A stretch of DNA of 64,000 nucleotides from SB21 sp964415295. GTDB taxonomy: Bacteria > CLD3 > SB21. The stretch spans positions 62,001-126,000 of the forward strand of contig CAYPYN010000003.1 in assembly GCA_964415295.1 (NCBI GenBank), read 5' to 3'. The notes beneath the pieces were generated by a model. That model made no database searches, was not told the DNA's origin, and worked only from the letters and a program-made list of their open reading frames with translations. Below, piece by piece: positions 1 through 9,900 of this stretch. Position 1 is the stretch's first letter, and every line of letters starts with the position of its first letter. Position numbers and translations under genes: made by a program.

Positions 1-1410
1 CTGAATATCGGCAACAATTCGTCGGTCAATCCTCTTCAGGTAACCTTGAGCGGAACGGGTAAGGCGAACACGCCGCCGAGACCGTTTAGTGTAAAGGCGT
101 TGGCGGGTAATCTGACGAATGATCTGACGCCGGTGATCAGTTGGGAAGGAAGAGGAGATGCGGACGGAGATGCGGTAACGTATGCGCTGGAGGTATCGAA
201 GAATGCGAACATGTCGAGTCCTCAGGTGACGCAAGGTTCGATCACGGATACGGTGTTTACGATAGGGACGAACCTGGATCAGGTGGCGTTGTATTACTAT
301 AGAGTGACAGCGACGGATACGCGGGGCGGATCGACGCAGAGCAATGTAGGTTATTTCAGGACGGACGGACAGGCGCCGGTGGCGGTGATCGGAGCGTTGA
401 CGCTGGATGTGGTTCCGGTGAAGGATTACCTGCAGGTGTATGCGGCAGTGAACGAGAAGCTAAAGACGGATACGGTTCGGTTTGTGATGAATAGCGTTGT
501 GGATAACAGCCATACGCTCGTGGCGTTGGGTAATAATGTGTATTATACGGAATACCGGCTGAACGCGTCAGGGACGCTGGAGATCCGGGTGACGGGAACG
601 GATTCGGCGGGCAATTATCTGAGCCAGACGCAGAGTTATGCGATCGCAGGCGTGAGTAAGGAAGCGGCTCTGAGTATAGAGGCGAGCGGCGTGGAGATCA
701 GTGGAGCCAAGGGCAGCGTGAAGGGCGACGGGTATATACTGGTGAGCCGAGAGGATGGAGATCAGGATCAGGAGCAGAGGGCGGAGCTGGGCAAGGCGTT
801 ACGGGGAGAGCAGGTGACGCTGAACAAGGGAGAAGCGTCATGGGCGACGAGGGATAACGCGTGGGCGCAGGTAGGCACGGGGATAGAGATCATAAGCACG
901 GTGAAGCTTGCGAAGACGATCACGGTGAAGGTGAGGTATACGGAAGAGGATCTGGGTGAGGTGACGATGCGTTATCCGGAGATGGATGAGCGTAAGGTAG
1001 GTATATACCGTGAAGAGTCAGGGAACTGGGTTTATGAAGGCGGGGAAGGAGGAGGCCATGCGGTGACGGCGAAGATGAGTAAGACGGGCCGTATCGCGTT
1101 GTTCTACAATCCGGAGCATGAGTTTTTGCCCAGGAGTATAGAGCTGGCACAGAATTATCCGAACCCGTTCAATCCGACGACCACGATCCGCTTTGGTTTG
1201 CCGGAAGAGGGCAAGGTGAAGCTGGTGGTGTATAACGTATTGGGTCAGAAGGTGAAGGAGCTATTGAATGAGAGCCGGGGTGCGGGATATCATACGGTGA
1301 TGTGGAACGGAAGGAACGAGACGGGAGAGCAGGTTTCGAGCGGGTTATACATATACCGTATAGAGACGGCCAAGGGCGTTCAGGCGAAGAAGATGCTGTT
1401 AGTCAAGTAA
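1..1410 (+). CDS. 3' end of a giant T9SS-secreted modular protein (5' part lies left of the window)
   Basis: The frame is open from base 1, so this is the last 469 codons of a longer gene and not a gene starting at an internal ATG. It begins inside the last HYDIN-like Ig repeat, passes through an Ig/Fn3-like domain with the motif EGRGDADGDAVTY, then the conserved pre-C-terminal module with SGAKGSVKGDGYI, and ends in a T9SS type A sorting domain (NYPNPFNPTTTIRFGLPEEG, LGQKV, SGLYIYR, KKMLLVK). Every base matches 12336-13745, so it is a second copy of the end of the 3,252-aa giant. Family knowledge: such domains direct outer-membrane translocation and are usually removed when the protein is attached to the surface. 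Codons are strongly biased to GCG, ACG, CCG and GTG. An assembly artefact at a contig end cannot be excluded. Confidence 0.85.
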   Translation: MNIGNNSSVNPLQVTLSGTGKANTPPRPFSVKALAGNLTNDLTPVISWEGRGDADGDAVTYALEVSKNANMSSPQVTQGSITDTVFTIGTNLDQVALYYYRVTATDTRGGSTQSNVGYFRTDGQAPVAVIGALTLDVVPVKDYLQVYAAVNEKLKTDTVRFVMNSVVDNSHTLVALGNNVYYTEYRLNASGTLEIRVTGTDSAGNYLSQTQSYAIAGVSKEAALSIEASGVEISGAKGSVKGDGYILVSREDGDQDQEQRAELGKALRGEQVTLNKGEASWATRDNAWAQVGTGIEIISTVKLAKTITVKVRYTEEDLGEVTMRYPEMDERKVGIYREESGNWVYEGGEGGGHAVTAKMSKTGRIALFYNPEHEFLPRSIELAQNYPNPFNPTTTIRFGLPEEGKVKLVVYNVLGQKVKELLNESRGAGYHTVMWNGRNETGEQVSSGLYIYRIETAKGVQAKKMLLVK

Positions 1411-1529
1411 CCGGTGAGCAATGGCTAATGAGTAATGCATAACAAGCAGTGAACGTTGACAGGATCTTCCATGAATAAAATGACCCAATGGCGTAATAGA
1501 TCAATGACATATAATCGGAGGGATAGGAT

Positions 1530-2093
1530 ATGAATAAAGCACTGAGATATTTAGCAAGCCTGGCGCTTCTTACGGTGATGAGTTGCGGTGAGGACACGGT
1601 GGTGCCGGCGTTGGATGAGGGATGGAGTTTATGGGAGAGCGGGTTGTATGCGGAGGCGCATGTGAAGTTCACCGAAGCCGGCGGTATGGAGGGATTGAAC
1701 GGTTTGGGGTGGACGACCTTGAAGATGGATTCGATGGACAGGGCGGAGGTATATTTTGCGATCGCGGCGGTGGGAGGTGAGGATACGCTTACCGATGCGA
1801 TGGCGGGATTGGCGATAGCGGCCTGGCAGCAGGGGGATCATTCGATCAGTCTGGAGGCCGCCCGGTATATTCTTCGCACCGAGCCGAATTACCTCTTTGC
1901 GCACGATGTGAGCATCAATAAGGATCTGATCTTGCTGGCCAAGGGCTATGATGAATATCATTTATTGCAGTATGCCCATTGTATAGGGACGATCCAGCAA
2001 TTGGACAACACGTTTACGGCCAACGTGAACGATCCGAACATTGCTCAGATCCTGTTGGATAAACTCGATCTGTTGAGCGCTACAGGTAGCTGA
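1530..2093 (+). CDS. 187-aa TPR-like lipoprotein, partner of the giant protein (copy A)
   Basis: This small lipoprotein belongs to a family found after every giant gene in the window. The signal peptide ends VMS-C with the lipidated Cys at residue 19, followed by Gly-Glu-Asp. The start is set by GGAGGG at 1517-1522, seven bases before the ATG. The rest looks helical and TPR-like, with family-conserved residues including GLGWTT, KMDS, the pattern YF-AA, AW-QG-H, and a late NDPN. It lies 119 nt downstream of the giant's stop and is probably co-transcribed. It is identical to 13865-14428. I recognise no named family beyond a TPR-like lipoprotein; a role in anchoring or maturing the giant protein is inference from the repeated pairing. 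A hairpin terminator follows at 2163. Confidence 0.85.
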   Translation: MNKALRYLASLALLTVMSCGEDTVVPALDEGWSLWESGLYAEAHVKFTEAGGMEGLNGLGWTTLKMDSMDRAEVYFAIAAVGGEDTLTDAMAGLAIAAWQQGDHSISLEAARYILRTEPNYLFAHDVSINKDLILLAKGYDEYHLLQYAHCIGTIQQLDNTFTANVNDPNIAQILLDKLDLLSATGS

Positions 2094-2162
2094 GAGTATG
2101 ACCTGAAGACGGAGGGTGCGGTTACTGATCAACTCCGACTTACGAAAGACTAACTCAAAATC

Positions 2163-2202
2163 AACGCCTCGTTCATCTACTGAACGGGGCGTTTTGTTTT
2201 TT
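2163..2202 (+). terminator. Rho-independent terminator after the copy A lipoprotein
   Basis: A 13-bp stem (AACGCCTCGTTCA with TGAACGGGGCGTT, one G-U type mismatch) with a 5-nt loop is followed by TTGTTTTTT. It ends the plus-strand giant-lipoprotein transcript. It overlaps the last codons and stop of the convergent minus-strand gene at 2177, and may work weakly in that direction too, because the minus side has only a short T-rich stretch. Confidence 0.85.
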
Positions 2203-3718
2203 GAGGATAGAACAAAAACAAAGTAAAACCCACAAGGATAAGGATCACTGTCGATAATAACAGCCAGAGTGCATAATTGGAGATCTCCATCGTTCGGAAA
2301 ACAAAAGGGCCTCTGAGATAATCCAATAATTGATGAACCGGTGAGAAGCGCCAATCAATATAGATACGGTCGTTTACAAAAATATCGACCCCTTTATTGA
2401 GGTAACTCCATTTTTGAATATGATAGAATGAAAAAAGTTCGCCTACACAAAAGTACAGTTGTTGAATCATGGCCATCGAAGCCGAAACGGCGACCAATAA
2501 TAATGATGGCCTTTTGTTTCTTGTGACCGCCTCTTTCAACCACAGCGCCAGGGGTACCAATAAAAAAGGGATGATCATGAGAAGATACCTCGGACCGAGA
2601 CAGAACCCGGCATGCCAATAGGAATATGCGGCAACGAGTAAGACCACGCTTAGCGACATGGTGGCAAACAGTCTTGACATAAGACGGTGTCTCTGTTTCA
2701 GGTACTGCCAGGAAAAGATGCCAAGCAGTACGGCGGGACAAAACCACAACAGTCCTTTTCCGTAACCAAGGAGCAGTGAAAAAACATTCTTCCAAAACTG
2801 AGATGAGAGCGGGGTTACAAAATCCACCGGGTTATACTGAGACAAACCTCGGCCGGATTCCATAAATGAGCCAAATCGAAACCAGTTAAAATAGCCGAGC
2901 AACAAAACAAAGGCACAAACGCCTGACAAAAAGAATACCATTTCGAAACGTGACTTGGACAAATATCTGGCATAAAAAAAAAAAAAGGGAACCAGGATAA
3001 CGGAATTAGTATGGGTTACCAGTGCGAGGCCCAGTAAGATACCGGATAGTACGAAATGAATCGGTTTGCTTTCAGATGGTACTTCACAGAGATCGGGATC
3101 GCATTTCATCAAATAATAGAAGGAAGAAAGGATCCAGAAAAGGGTCAGCGGTTCGCTGAAGAAAGTGCCGGAATAGTTCCATATTATGGTTCCGAACGCA
3201 TAAAGCAAGGCGACGGCCAGCGAAGCCACTTCAGACTGCGTCATCAATAACAGAATTCGATAGAATACAAGGACTCCCAAAGTCGTAAACAGAATATTGA
3301 ACAAAGATACGACAAACCGTGATGCATGGGGCGTTTTTTCGGCTTCGTTCTGCCCGTAAATAGTCTTCCGTAATCCGTCCTTCACATAGTGGCTCAAAGG
3401 GAGGTTAACGTCTTCATACCATCCGCTCTGATTGATCCATCGCGCCGCAATAATGAACGGCGCCATAACGACCGATTCCCCGGGCGGATAGACCGAGTAC
3501 AGGATGCTGTCCTTTCCTATTGCGACTCCGAATCCGCGCCAGTTTTCGAGATCGGAAGATACGCCGAAGCCTTTGCCGTCGGCCAGGTTCTCGGATACCC
3601 TGAACACCACCTCGGCATCCGGGGCCCGAATGCCTCCGTATGTGGTTAGACTATAAACAACCACACACAGTATCGTTATAGCCCAAAGGGGTTTCATTGT
3701 TACAATACGTGATTTCAT
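2177..3718 (-). CDS. Polytopic membrane glycosyltransferase-like protein (GT39/ArnT-PMT type)
   Basis: This is a 513-aa integral membrane protein with roughly ten or more hydrophobic segments. The first segment (residues about 8-27) is followed by a large extracytoplasmic loop containing APDAEVVFRVSENLADGKGF, the layout seen in lipid-linked-sugar glycosyltransferases of the PMT/ArnT superfamily, where an acidic residue in this loop is catalytic. It probably transfers a sugar from a polyprenyl-phosphate donor to a protein or envelope glycan; the acceptor is unknown. It sits between two giant-protein cassettes, so glycosylation of exported proteins is plausible but inferred. The start is uncertain: ATG at 3718 or 3697, neither with a clear ribosome site. 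A run of 13 T on the coding strand (2974-2986) encodes four Phe and the first base of Tyr and could slip. Confidence 0.75.
   Translation of the reverse strand: MKSRIVTMKPLWAITILCVVVYSLTTYGGIRAPDAEVVFRVSENLADGKGFGVSSDLENWRGFGVAIGKDSILYSVYPPGESVVMAPFIIAARWINQSGWYEDVNLPLSHYVKDGLRKTIYGQNEAEKTPHASRFVVSLFNILFTTLGVLVFYRILLLMTQSEVASLAVALLYAFGTIIWNYSGTFFSEPLTLFWILSSFYYLMKCDPDLCEVPSESKPIHFVLSGILLGLALVTHTNSVILVPFFFFYARYLSKSRFEMVFFLSGVCAFVLLLGYFNWFRFGSFMESGRGLSQYNPVDFVTPLSSQFWKNVFSLLLGYGKGLLWFCPAVLLGIFSWQYLKQRHRLMSRLFATMSLSVVLLVAAYSYWHAGFCLGPRYLLMIIPFLLVPLALWLKEAVTRNKRPSLLLVAVSASMAMIQQLYFCVGELFSFYHIQKWSYLNKGVDIFVNDRIYIDWRFSPVHQLLDYLRGPFVFRTMEISNYALWLLLSTVILILVGFTLFLFYPQKTKRPVQ
2974..2986 (-). repeat. 13-nt A/T homopolymer inside the membrane glycosyltransferase-like gene
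   Basis: Thirteen consecutive A on the plus strand (13 T on the coding strand) encode PFFFFY within a hydrophobic segment. The frame is intact in this assembly. Tracts of this length are prone to slipped-strand mispairing, and a change of one base would truncate the protein. Confidence 0.9.
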
Positions 3719-3809
3719 GGACGAGCAATATAAAAACGATATCGGCCAAATCCAACAGCGGTGTCAAAACAAAAGTTTATTTTGTTGTGAAAAAAATAAC
3801 ACAAAACTC

Positions 3810-3838
3810 TTGACACGATTTAAGGTTTGAGGTACCTT
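3810..3838 (+). promoter_or_regulatory. Promoter of giant gene 1
   Basis: TTGACA (3810-3815), a 17-nt spacer and TACCTT (3833-3838, followed by TA) form a housekeeping-type promoter. The same arrangement lies upstream of the other two giants. It gives a leader of about 140 nt that is pyrimidine-rich before the start at 3987. Confidence 0.7.
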
Positions 3839-3986
3839 TAAACAGTTCGCAAAGCACTATCTCATCATCAATCGCTGACACGGCTATTTTCATGAGCCGC
3901 TCTGTTCCCACACGCTTTCTCCCATTCCTGCTTCAAAAAACTACGTCAAAAAATAATTCTGCTCATTTAACTCCTTGAGGTGCGTT

Positions 3987-6900
3987 ATGAATTCCATGAT
4001 ACATTTTTCTCGTGCCATTTGTTTAATGGTCGTCGTATGGAGCTTAGTCATTGGCGGTAATCTTCAAGCCCAATGGAGCAATGTGACGAAAATGACCATT
4101 GATTCAAGCGCCACGAAAGGTGTGACACTGGTCAGGAATGATAATTACAACCCCGCCTATGTAGCGGCTGTGTGGATCGACAGTTCTGCCGGTTTCGCGG
4201 GTTACTACCGTGAGAGTTTTGATTACGGCGCGACATGGGGCGCCATTACCCAAGCCTTTACACTGCCCGGTGTCGTGCAAATCATGCCCGGAGGCGGCGC
4301 GGTGATGGATGATGCGGGGAACGTATATGCCGTTTGGACAGACAGGGATGGAACGTCGTATCGTATCCAATTCGTAAAATTTGATCATATTACCACACCA
4401 ACTCCAGCTACTATTTGGAGCGACCTTCAATCCAACTGGCCCGGTGGAATGGGAGAAGCTGCCATAGCGCTTAACCATTACAATAATCAGCTAAATATTC
4501 ATGTGACCTGGTGCGCGGACCTGACAGCAGGAAATGACGGAGCCGTTGGCCACCATAATTCGTCAACGGACGGCGGTGCTACGTGGGTGGGGAATCATAA
4601 CTTAATGTTCAGCAGCGGAACGGATAACGACGAAGATTACAAATTCTTTGCCTCCGGCGGCAGTAATAATTACCTCTATGCGATTTATAACGATAACCGC
4701 AACGGCTGGAATTCCGGCGATCTGTATTTGCAATATAGTACCGATAACGGAGTCAACTGGAGCCAGCGCAGCCTGATCGACAATCCCGTTTCCGGCAATA
4801 CGGATGTCGAAGAAAAGCCGAATCTGATTGCCGTCGGCAACATGCTTTACATCACGTATGTGAGAAATCACAATCTTGTTTACCGGACCAGTTCTGATTA
4901 TGGCGCTTCATGGAGCGGTATCACAACTTTAGTTGGAAACGGCTTGGTGTATGGCAATGCCGTATCGCCCATGCCTGTGGACGGAGACGGTAATCTGCAT
5001 CTGAGTTGGTACGAATGGAATGGTGCTTCCATTGAAAGCTATTACATGAAGATCAATCCGTACGGAGTCATTTATTCGCCGCGTGAATTGGTCAGCGCAT
5101 CCGACGGAATCAATAATGCGCCGGTTGGGATGGTCGTTAACAGCCAGAATCTGCTGACCGGAATGCTTCAGTACGACGGAACGCACAGTCCTGTTTATGT
5201 TGCACGAAAAGCCGTTCCGGCTAAACCGGCGGCGGCCGTAAGACATGCTTTACTATTTGATGGTGTGGACGATTACGTGCAGGTTGGATTAATTCCTCAG
5301 ATGGATTTCTACGCGCATCTTCCTTATACGCTGGAAGCATGGGTGAAACCGCGCGCCGGCGGGGCAGGTGGAGCCGTAATAACGAAATTTAACGGAGGAG
5401 TTGAAGCCGGATTTACAGTGACCATTGATCCGTCAGGATATGTCCATTCTTACAGAAACGTCGATCCATGGGAGGCCGTTTCTTCCGTGCCGGTGCAATT
5501 CGGCGCCTACAATCACGTTTGTGCAACCTATTCCGGTAATGTGCTTTATATCTATGTCAATGGACAAAACGCAGGAGGCGTCTATTTTCCGTGGACGAAT
5601 CCCTACAGCACTAACACACCCGTGCTCATAGGGGCTGCGCTTGGATCCGGTACGCCGAACGGTTTTTTTGATGGAGAGATTGACGAAGTGCGTGTATGGA
5701 ATTATGCTAAGGACGAGAGTCAGATCAATCAAGGCATGTATACAGCGGTTGCAGGTACGGAGACAGGTCTCCTGGCCGCCTGGCATTTTGATGAAGCCGA
5801 GGGTACTGTGGCGTATGATGCAACAACGAATAACTTCGGCGGCGCGCTGATGAACGGCCCAACTTATGTGTGGCCCGGATCCATGCGCCAGGCACCGCCC
5901 AGCCACCTGACCGCAAAGGGCAGCAATACTCAGATCCAGCTGAGCTGGTCGCCGGGCATCGGTGAAGGGAGTATTCAATATAATATTTATGGAGGTATGG
6001 AACCCAATCCCACAACGCTCGTGGGAGTCAACTCCGGCGGGATCTACGATACGGTAAAAACATTTACAGGACTGACCAATTTTACAAATTATTATTATCG
6101 TGTTACTATTGCTGATGATACCAGCGGTGAAAGCGGATACTCCAATGAAGTACGAGCCACGCCGTCAACCTTTGTTGAAGTGTCAAACCTTCCTTTCGTA
6201 CAGGCGTACAATGGTCCTTTCTTATGGGGTGATTACGACAACGACGGTGACTACGACGTATTCATCAGCGGTTCGATAGACAGCGCCTATTCTTCTCCCA
6301 ATGAACTGGGTGTCGCCCGATTGTATAGGAACAACAGCGGCATCTTCACGGAAGTAGCCGCCGGACTCCAGCAAGATATCCACCGTACTTCGGCATCCTG
6401 GTGTGATTACAATAACGACGGTCATTTGGATTTGGCCTACATGGGCAGTTCAGGTAATGGGACGCGCAGCTTCAAATTATACAAGAACAATGGTAATGGC
6501 ACCTTTAGCGATGTTCCGACGGATATTTTGGGTCAGGCATTTGGCTCCATGGCATGGGGCGATTATGATAACGACGGAGATCAGGATGTCATAGTAGGTG
6601 GAAATGACGGTGGTTCTGATAATTCTCTTCTGTACAGAAACGACGGAAATGGATTGTTCACTAATGTTGTTGCGACATTCTCTTCAATAACCGGTGGTTC
6701 CGCTGCATGGGGAGATTATGATAATGATCGGGATCTCGACTTGCTCATTCTCGGCAACGGGTCGGTGAATGTTTACAGAAACGACAACTATGACACATTT
6801 ACTCCACTGACCGGCGAAGGACCGTTATTCCAGGGTGTAAACCGCGGGCAGGCCATTTGGGCCGATTATAATAACGACGGGCTCCTGGATGTCGTTTACT

Positions 6901-9900
6901 GCGGAGCCTACGGCGAAGGCGGTCGTTTTGCCGGCATTTACAGGAATGACGGCGGCGATTGGTTTACGGATATCAATGCAGAATTTACGGGAGTTGCCCG
7001 CTCGACGGTGTCATCGGGAGATTATGATAACGACGGCGATCTGGATTTCTTCTTTTCAGGGGATCCGAATTCGGATTATATCAACGGTGTTTCTTATTTG
7101 TATCGGAATGACGGCAGCGACGTATTTACGCAAATGAATATCGGCATCCCGGGAATTCAAGGCGCTAAGATGAACGGTTACGTGCCGCATTTGCCTTCAT
7201 CGGCATTTGTCGATTTTGACAGGGACGGTGATCTGGATATCATGGTTGAAGGTATGGATCCGTCCTTAAAACCGGTCACACGCTTGTATGAAAATCAGGG
7301 TACGGTATTCAATACTCCACCCTCGGATCCGACCGGACTGTCCGCCGTCCTCGACGGAAGCATGGCTGTATTAGTTTGGAATAAATCCACCGATGCCGAG
7401 ACGCCGCAAAATGCATTAACCTATAATCTCCGCGTTGGCACGACGCCGGCGGGCATCGAGATCATGTCGCCCATGGCCAAAGTGGTAGGGAGCGGCAATG
7501 AGGGTGGATTCCGTCTGATTCAGCAAATGGGCAATGTAGGACATAACAATGTTTGGCAGATCAAAGATCTTAGCGACGGAACCTATTATTGGAGCGTTGA
7601 AGCCATTGATCAGGTGTATCGGAATTCCAAATTCCAGTCCGAGCTATTTTTTACGATCGACGGTCCGCCGACAGTGCCAACCAATATCCGTGTATCGGCA
7701 GGAGTGAATTCCGCCACGCTGACATGGGACAGATCGCAGAAATCCAGCGTTGATAGATATGTGATAATAGGCGGTCTGGAACCCGGCATGACCGATAGTA
7801 TCGACGCCGCTACAGGCGGTACCGCCGATACTTCCAAAATTGTCACTGGGCTTGAGAATGAATCAGTTTATTTCTTCAGGATCTACGCCATCGATCCGGC
7901 CGGCAACGTGAGCGGATTGTCCGATGAAGTCTCTGTCAGGCCGAGCGCTACGCCTGGAAAAATAGTCGTGACATCCTATGCGTCGTCCGGCCCCGGTACC
8001 TTGGCAGAGGCTATCAATGAGGCCAATCAGCTTTCACAGTCGGATACGATTGTGTTTGGTCCTTACGAGGGATATACAATCAACTTGTACTCAGAGTTAC
8101 CTTCTCTCAGCGGGGGCTACACCATCATTGACGGAAATATGGATGCAGATAATACGCCGGATATACAACTGGTAGGAGAACATCCATATAATGTTCTCAC
8201 AATCAATTCTTCAAATAATGTCATCAAAGGATTGGTGATTGGTAGTAACTATTCAACCGGAGGAGGTAATGCCGCCATCCTGATAACGGGATCCGATGCG
8301 CACGATAACCGAATCATTGGAAATTATATCGGAACAGATATAACGGGAACGATGGGCAGCTCAAATGGCCGAGGCCTATTGATAGATGACGGCGCCCATC
8401 ACAACTGGATCGGCGACGGCACCGCATCAGGAAAGAACGTGATAAGCGGTAACGTCTATTACGGTATTCGGCTTCAGGCGACGATCACATCGACCGATCA
8501 CAATATGATTCTGGGAAATATGATCGGTTTGGCGGCTGACGGTTTGGATAATATCCCCAATAGCGGGAGCGGGATCCATCTGACAGGACGTGCCAGCTAC
8601 AACCAAATTGGTAATGCCACGGCCGGCGGAAGAAACATTATCTCAGGCAACAATTCTTACGGCATCTACCTTGAAGACGTGAGTAACGGTCACCTCGAAG
8701 GTAATCAGATTTTGGGAAATTATATCGGAACGGACATCACTGGAATCGAGAGTGTCCCAAACCAACTCAGCGGAATTTATCTTGAAGGGAGCGGAGGCGG
8801 AGGCGAAGTCGCCATGTCAATTATAGGTACGAAGATCGGAAATGGAACCACCGCCGGAATGAATGTTATCAGTGGTAACGGCAATCCGTCGGGTTCAGGC
8901 ATCGAAATTAGGGGTGACATGGCGCATGACAATACTATCGACAAGAACTATATCGGTGTGGCTGCCGACGGTGTTGGTATACTCGGAAACGGTGGTTACG
9001 GAATTGATTTGAACATGACCTACCGTAATACGATCGTCGGCAATTTTATCGCCGGTAATACGGACGGTATCAGTCTTAATTATGCAAGTGAGAATACGGT
9101 TTCCAATAATACAATTTCCGGGAACTTAGTCAATGGTATACGTTTCTATGGCTCGGTCAACAACGTAGTGACTGGTAACCGTATTGGACCGGATCCATTG
9201 GGTATGACCAGTATGGCTAATTCAGGATACGGGATAACCTTGGAATATTATTCCGACAATAACATGATCGGTAACGGAACGCCGGCCGGACGCAATGTCA
9301 TATCCGGCAACGGGTTTGGTGGTATTCGTATAGGGAGCATGTGGGATCCTGTAAGCGCGAATAAGGTCTATGGAAATTACATCGGCACCAATGCTGCAGG
9401 AACCATCGCAATGCCTAATTCCGGAACCGGAGTTACACTGGAGAATTGGGCCACCAATAACGAAATTGGAGGATCGGAGCTGGGGCAGGGTAATATTATT
9501 TCTGGCAATCTTAGTAATGGGGTATTTTTCAATTATTCATCGGGAGGCGGCACTGACTGGAATAAAATCCAGAGAAACATCATCGGACTCAGTGCAGACG
9601 GCACTACTATATTGGAAAATGATGGCAATGGAATCCATCTCGAAGGTCAAGTGACAAATACGGAGATAAAAAATAACGTTATATCAGGAAATGCCGGAGG
9701 AGGAATCTTTGTTTTTGATAATGGATTTGATGCGAGTGGAACGATGATTGTTGGCAACTACATTGGAACTGATTTTACAGGTTTGGAAGGCCGAGGCAAT
9801 TTAGGAGCCGGAATTCATATTATGGGTGCAGGCGGATTCTCTGCTAACAACATTGTAATTGGAGACGGGACTGAGGCGGGGAAAAACATAGTATCCGGAA

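Larger units (their letters stand above)
1..2093 (+). repeat. Perfect long direct repeat, copy A (partner 12336-14428)
   Basis: Bases 1-2093 read the same as 12336-14428 at a constant offset of 12,335. The repeat covers the C-terminal 469 codons of a giant gene, the 119-nt spacer and the whole lipoprotein gene. The match stops exactly after the lipoprotein TGA: copy A continues gagtatgacc and copy B tctgaaagta. The left boundary lies outside the window. There is no transposase, terminal inverted repeat or target-site duplication. Perfect identity including synonymous sites and spacer points to recent duplication or gene conversion, or to an assembly duplication. Confidence 0.95.

Noticed and set aside
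1..2093. Insertion sequence or composite transposon as the cause of the long exact repeat
   Set aside because: There is no transposase, inverted repeat end or target duplication, and the right edge is exactly a stop codon. The left edge cannot be seen.
3738..3767. Promoter for the minus-strand glycosyltransferase-like gene (TTGACA at 3767-3762)
   Set aside because: The -10 at 17-18 nt is CGATAT or GATATC, too poor to call.
3975..3986. TTG start for giant 1, GTG 14699 for giant 2, TTG 33347 for giant 3
   Set aside because: Each adds residues before a good signal peptide. For giants 1 and 3 the later ATG has a properly spaced ribosome site, and for giants 1 and 2 the ATG opens a shared MNS start.
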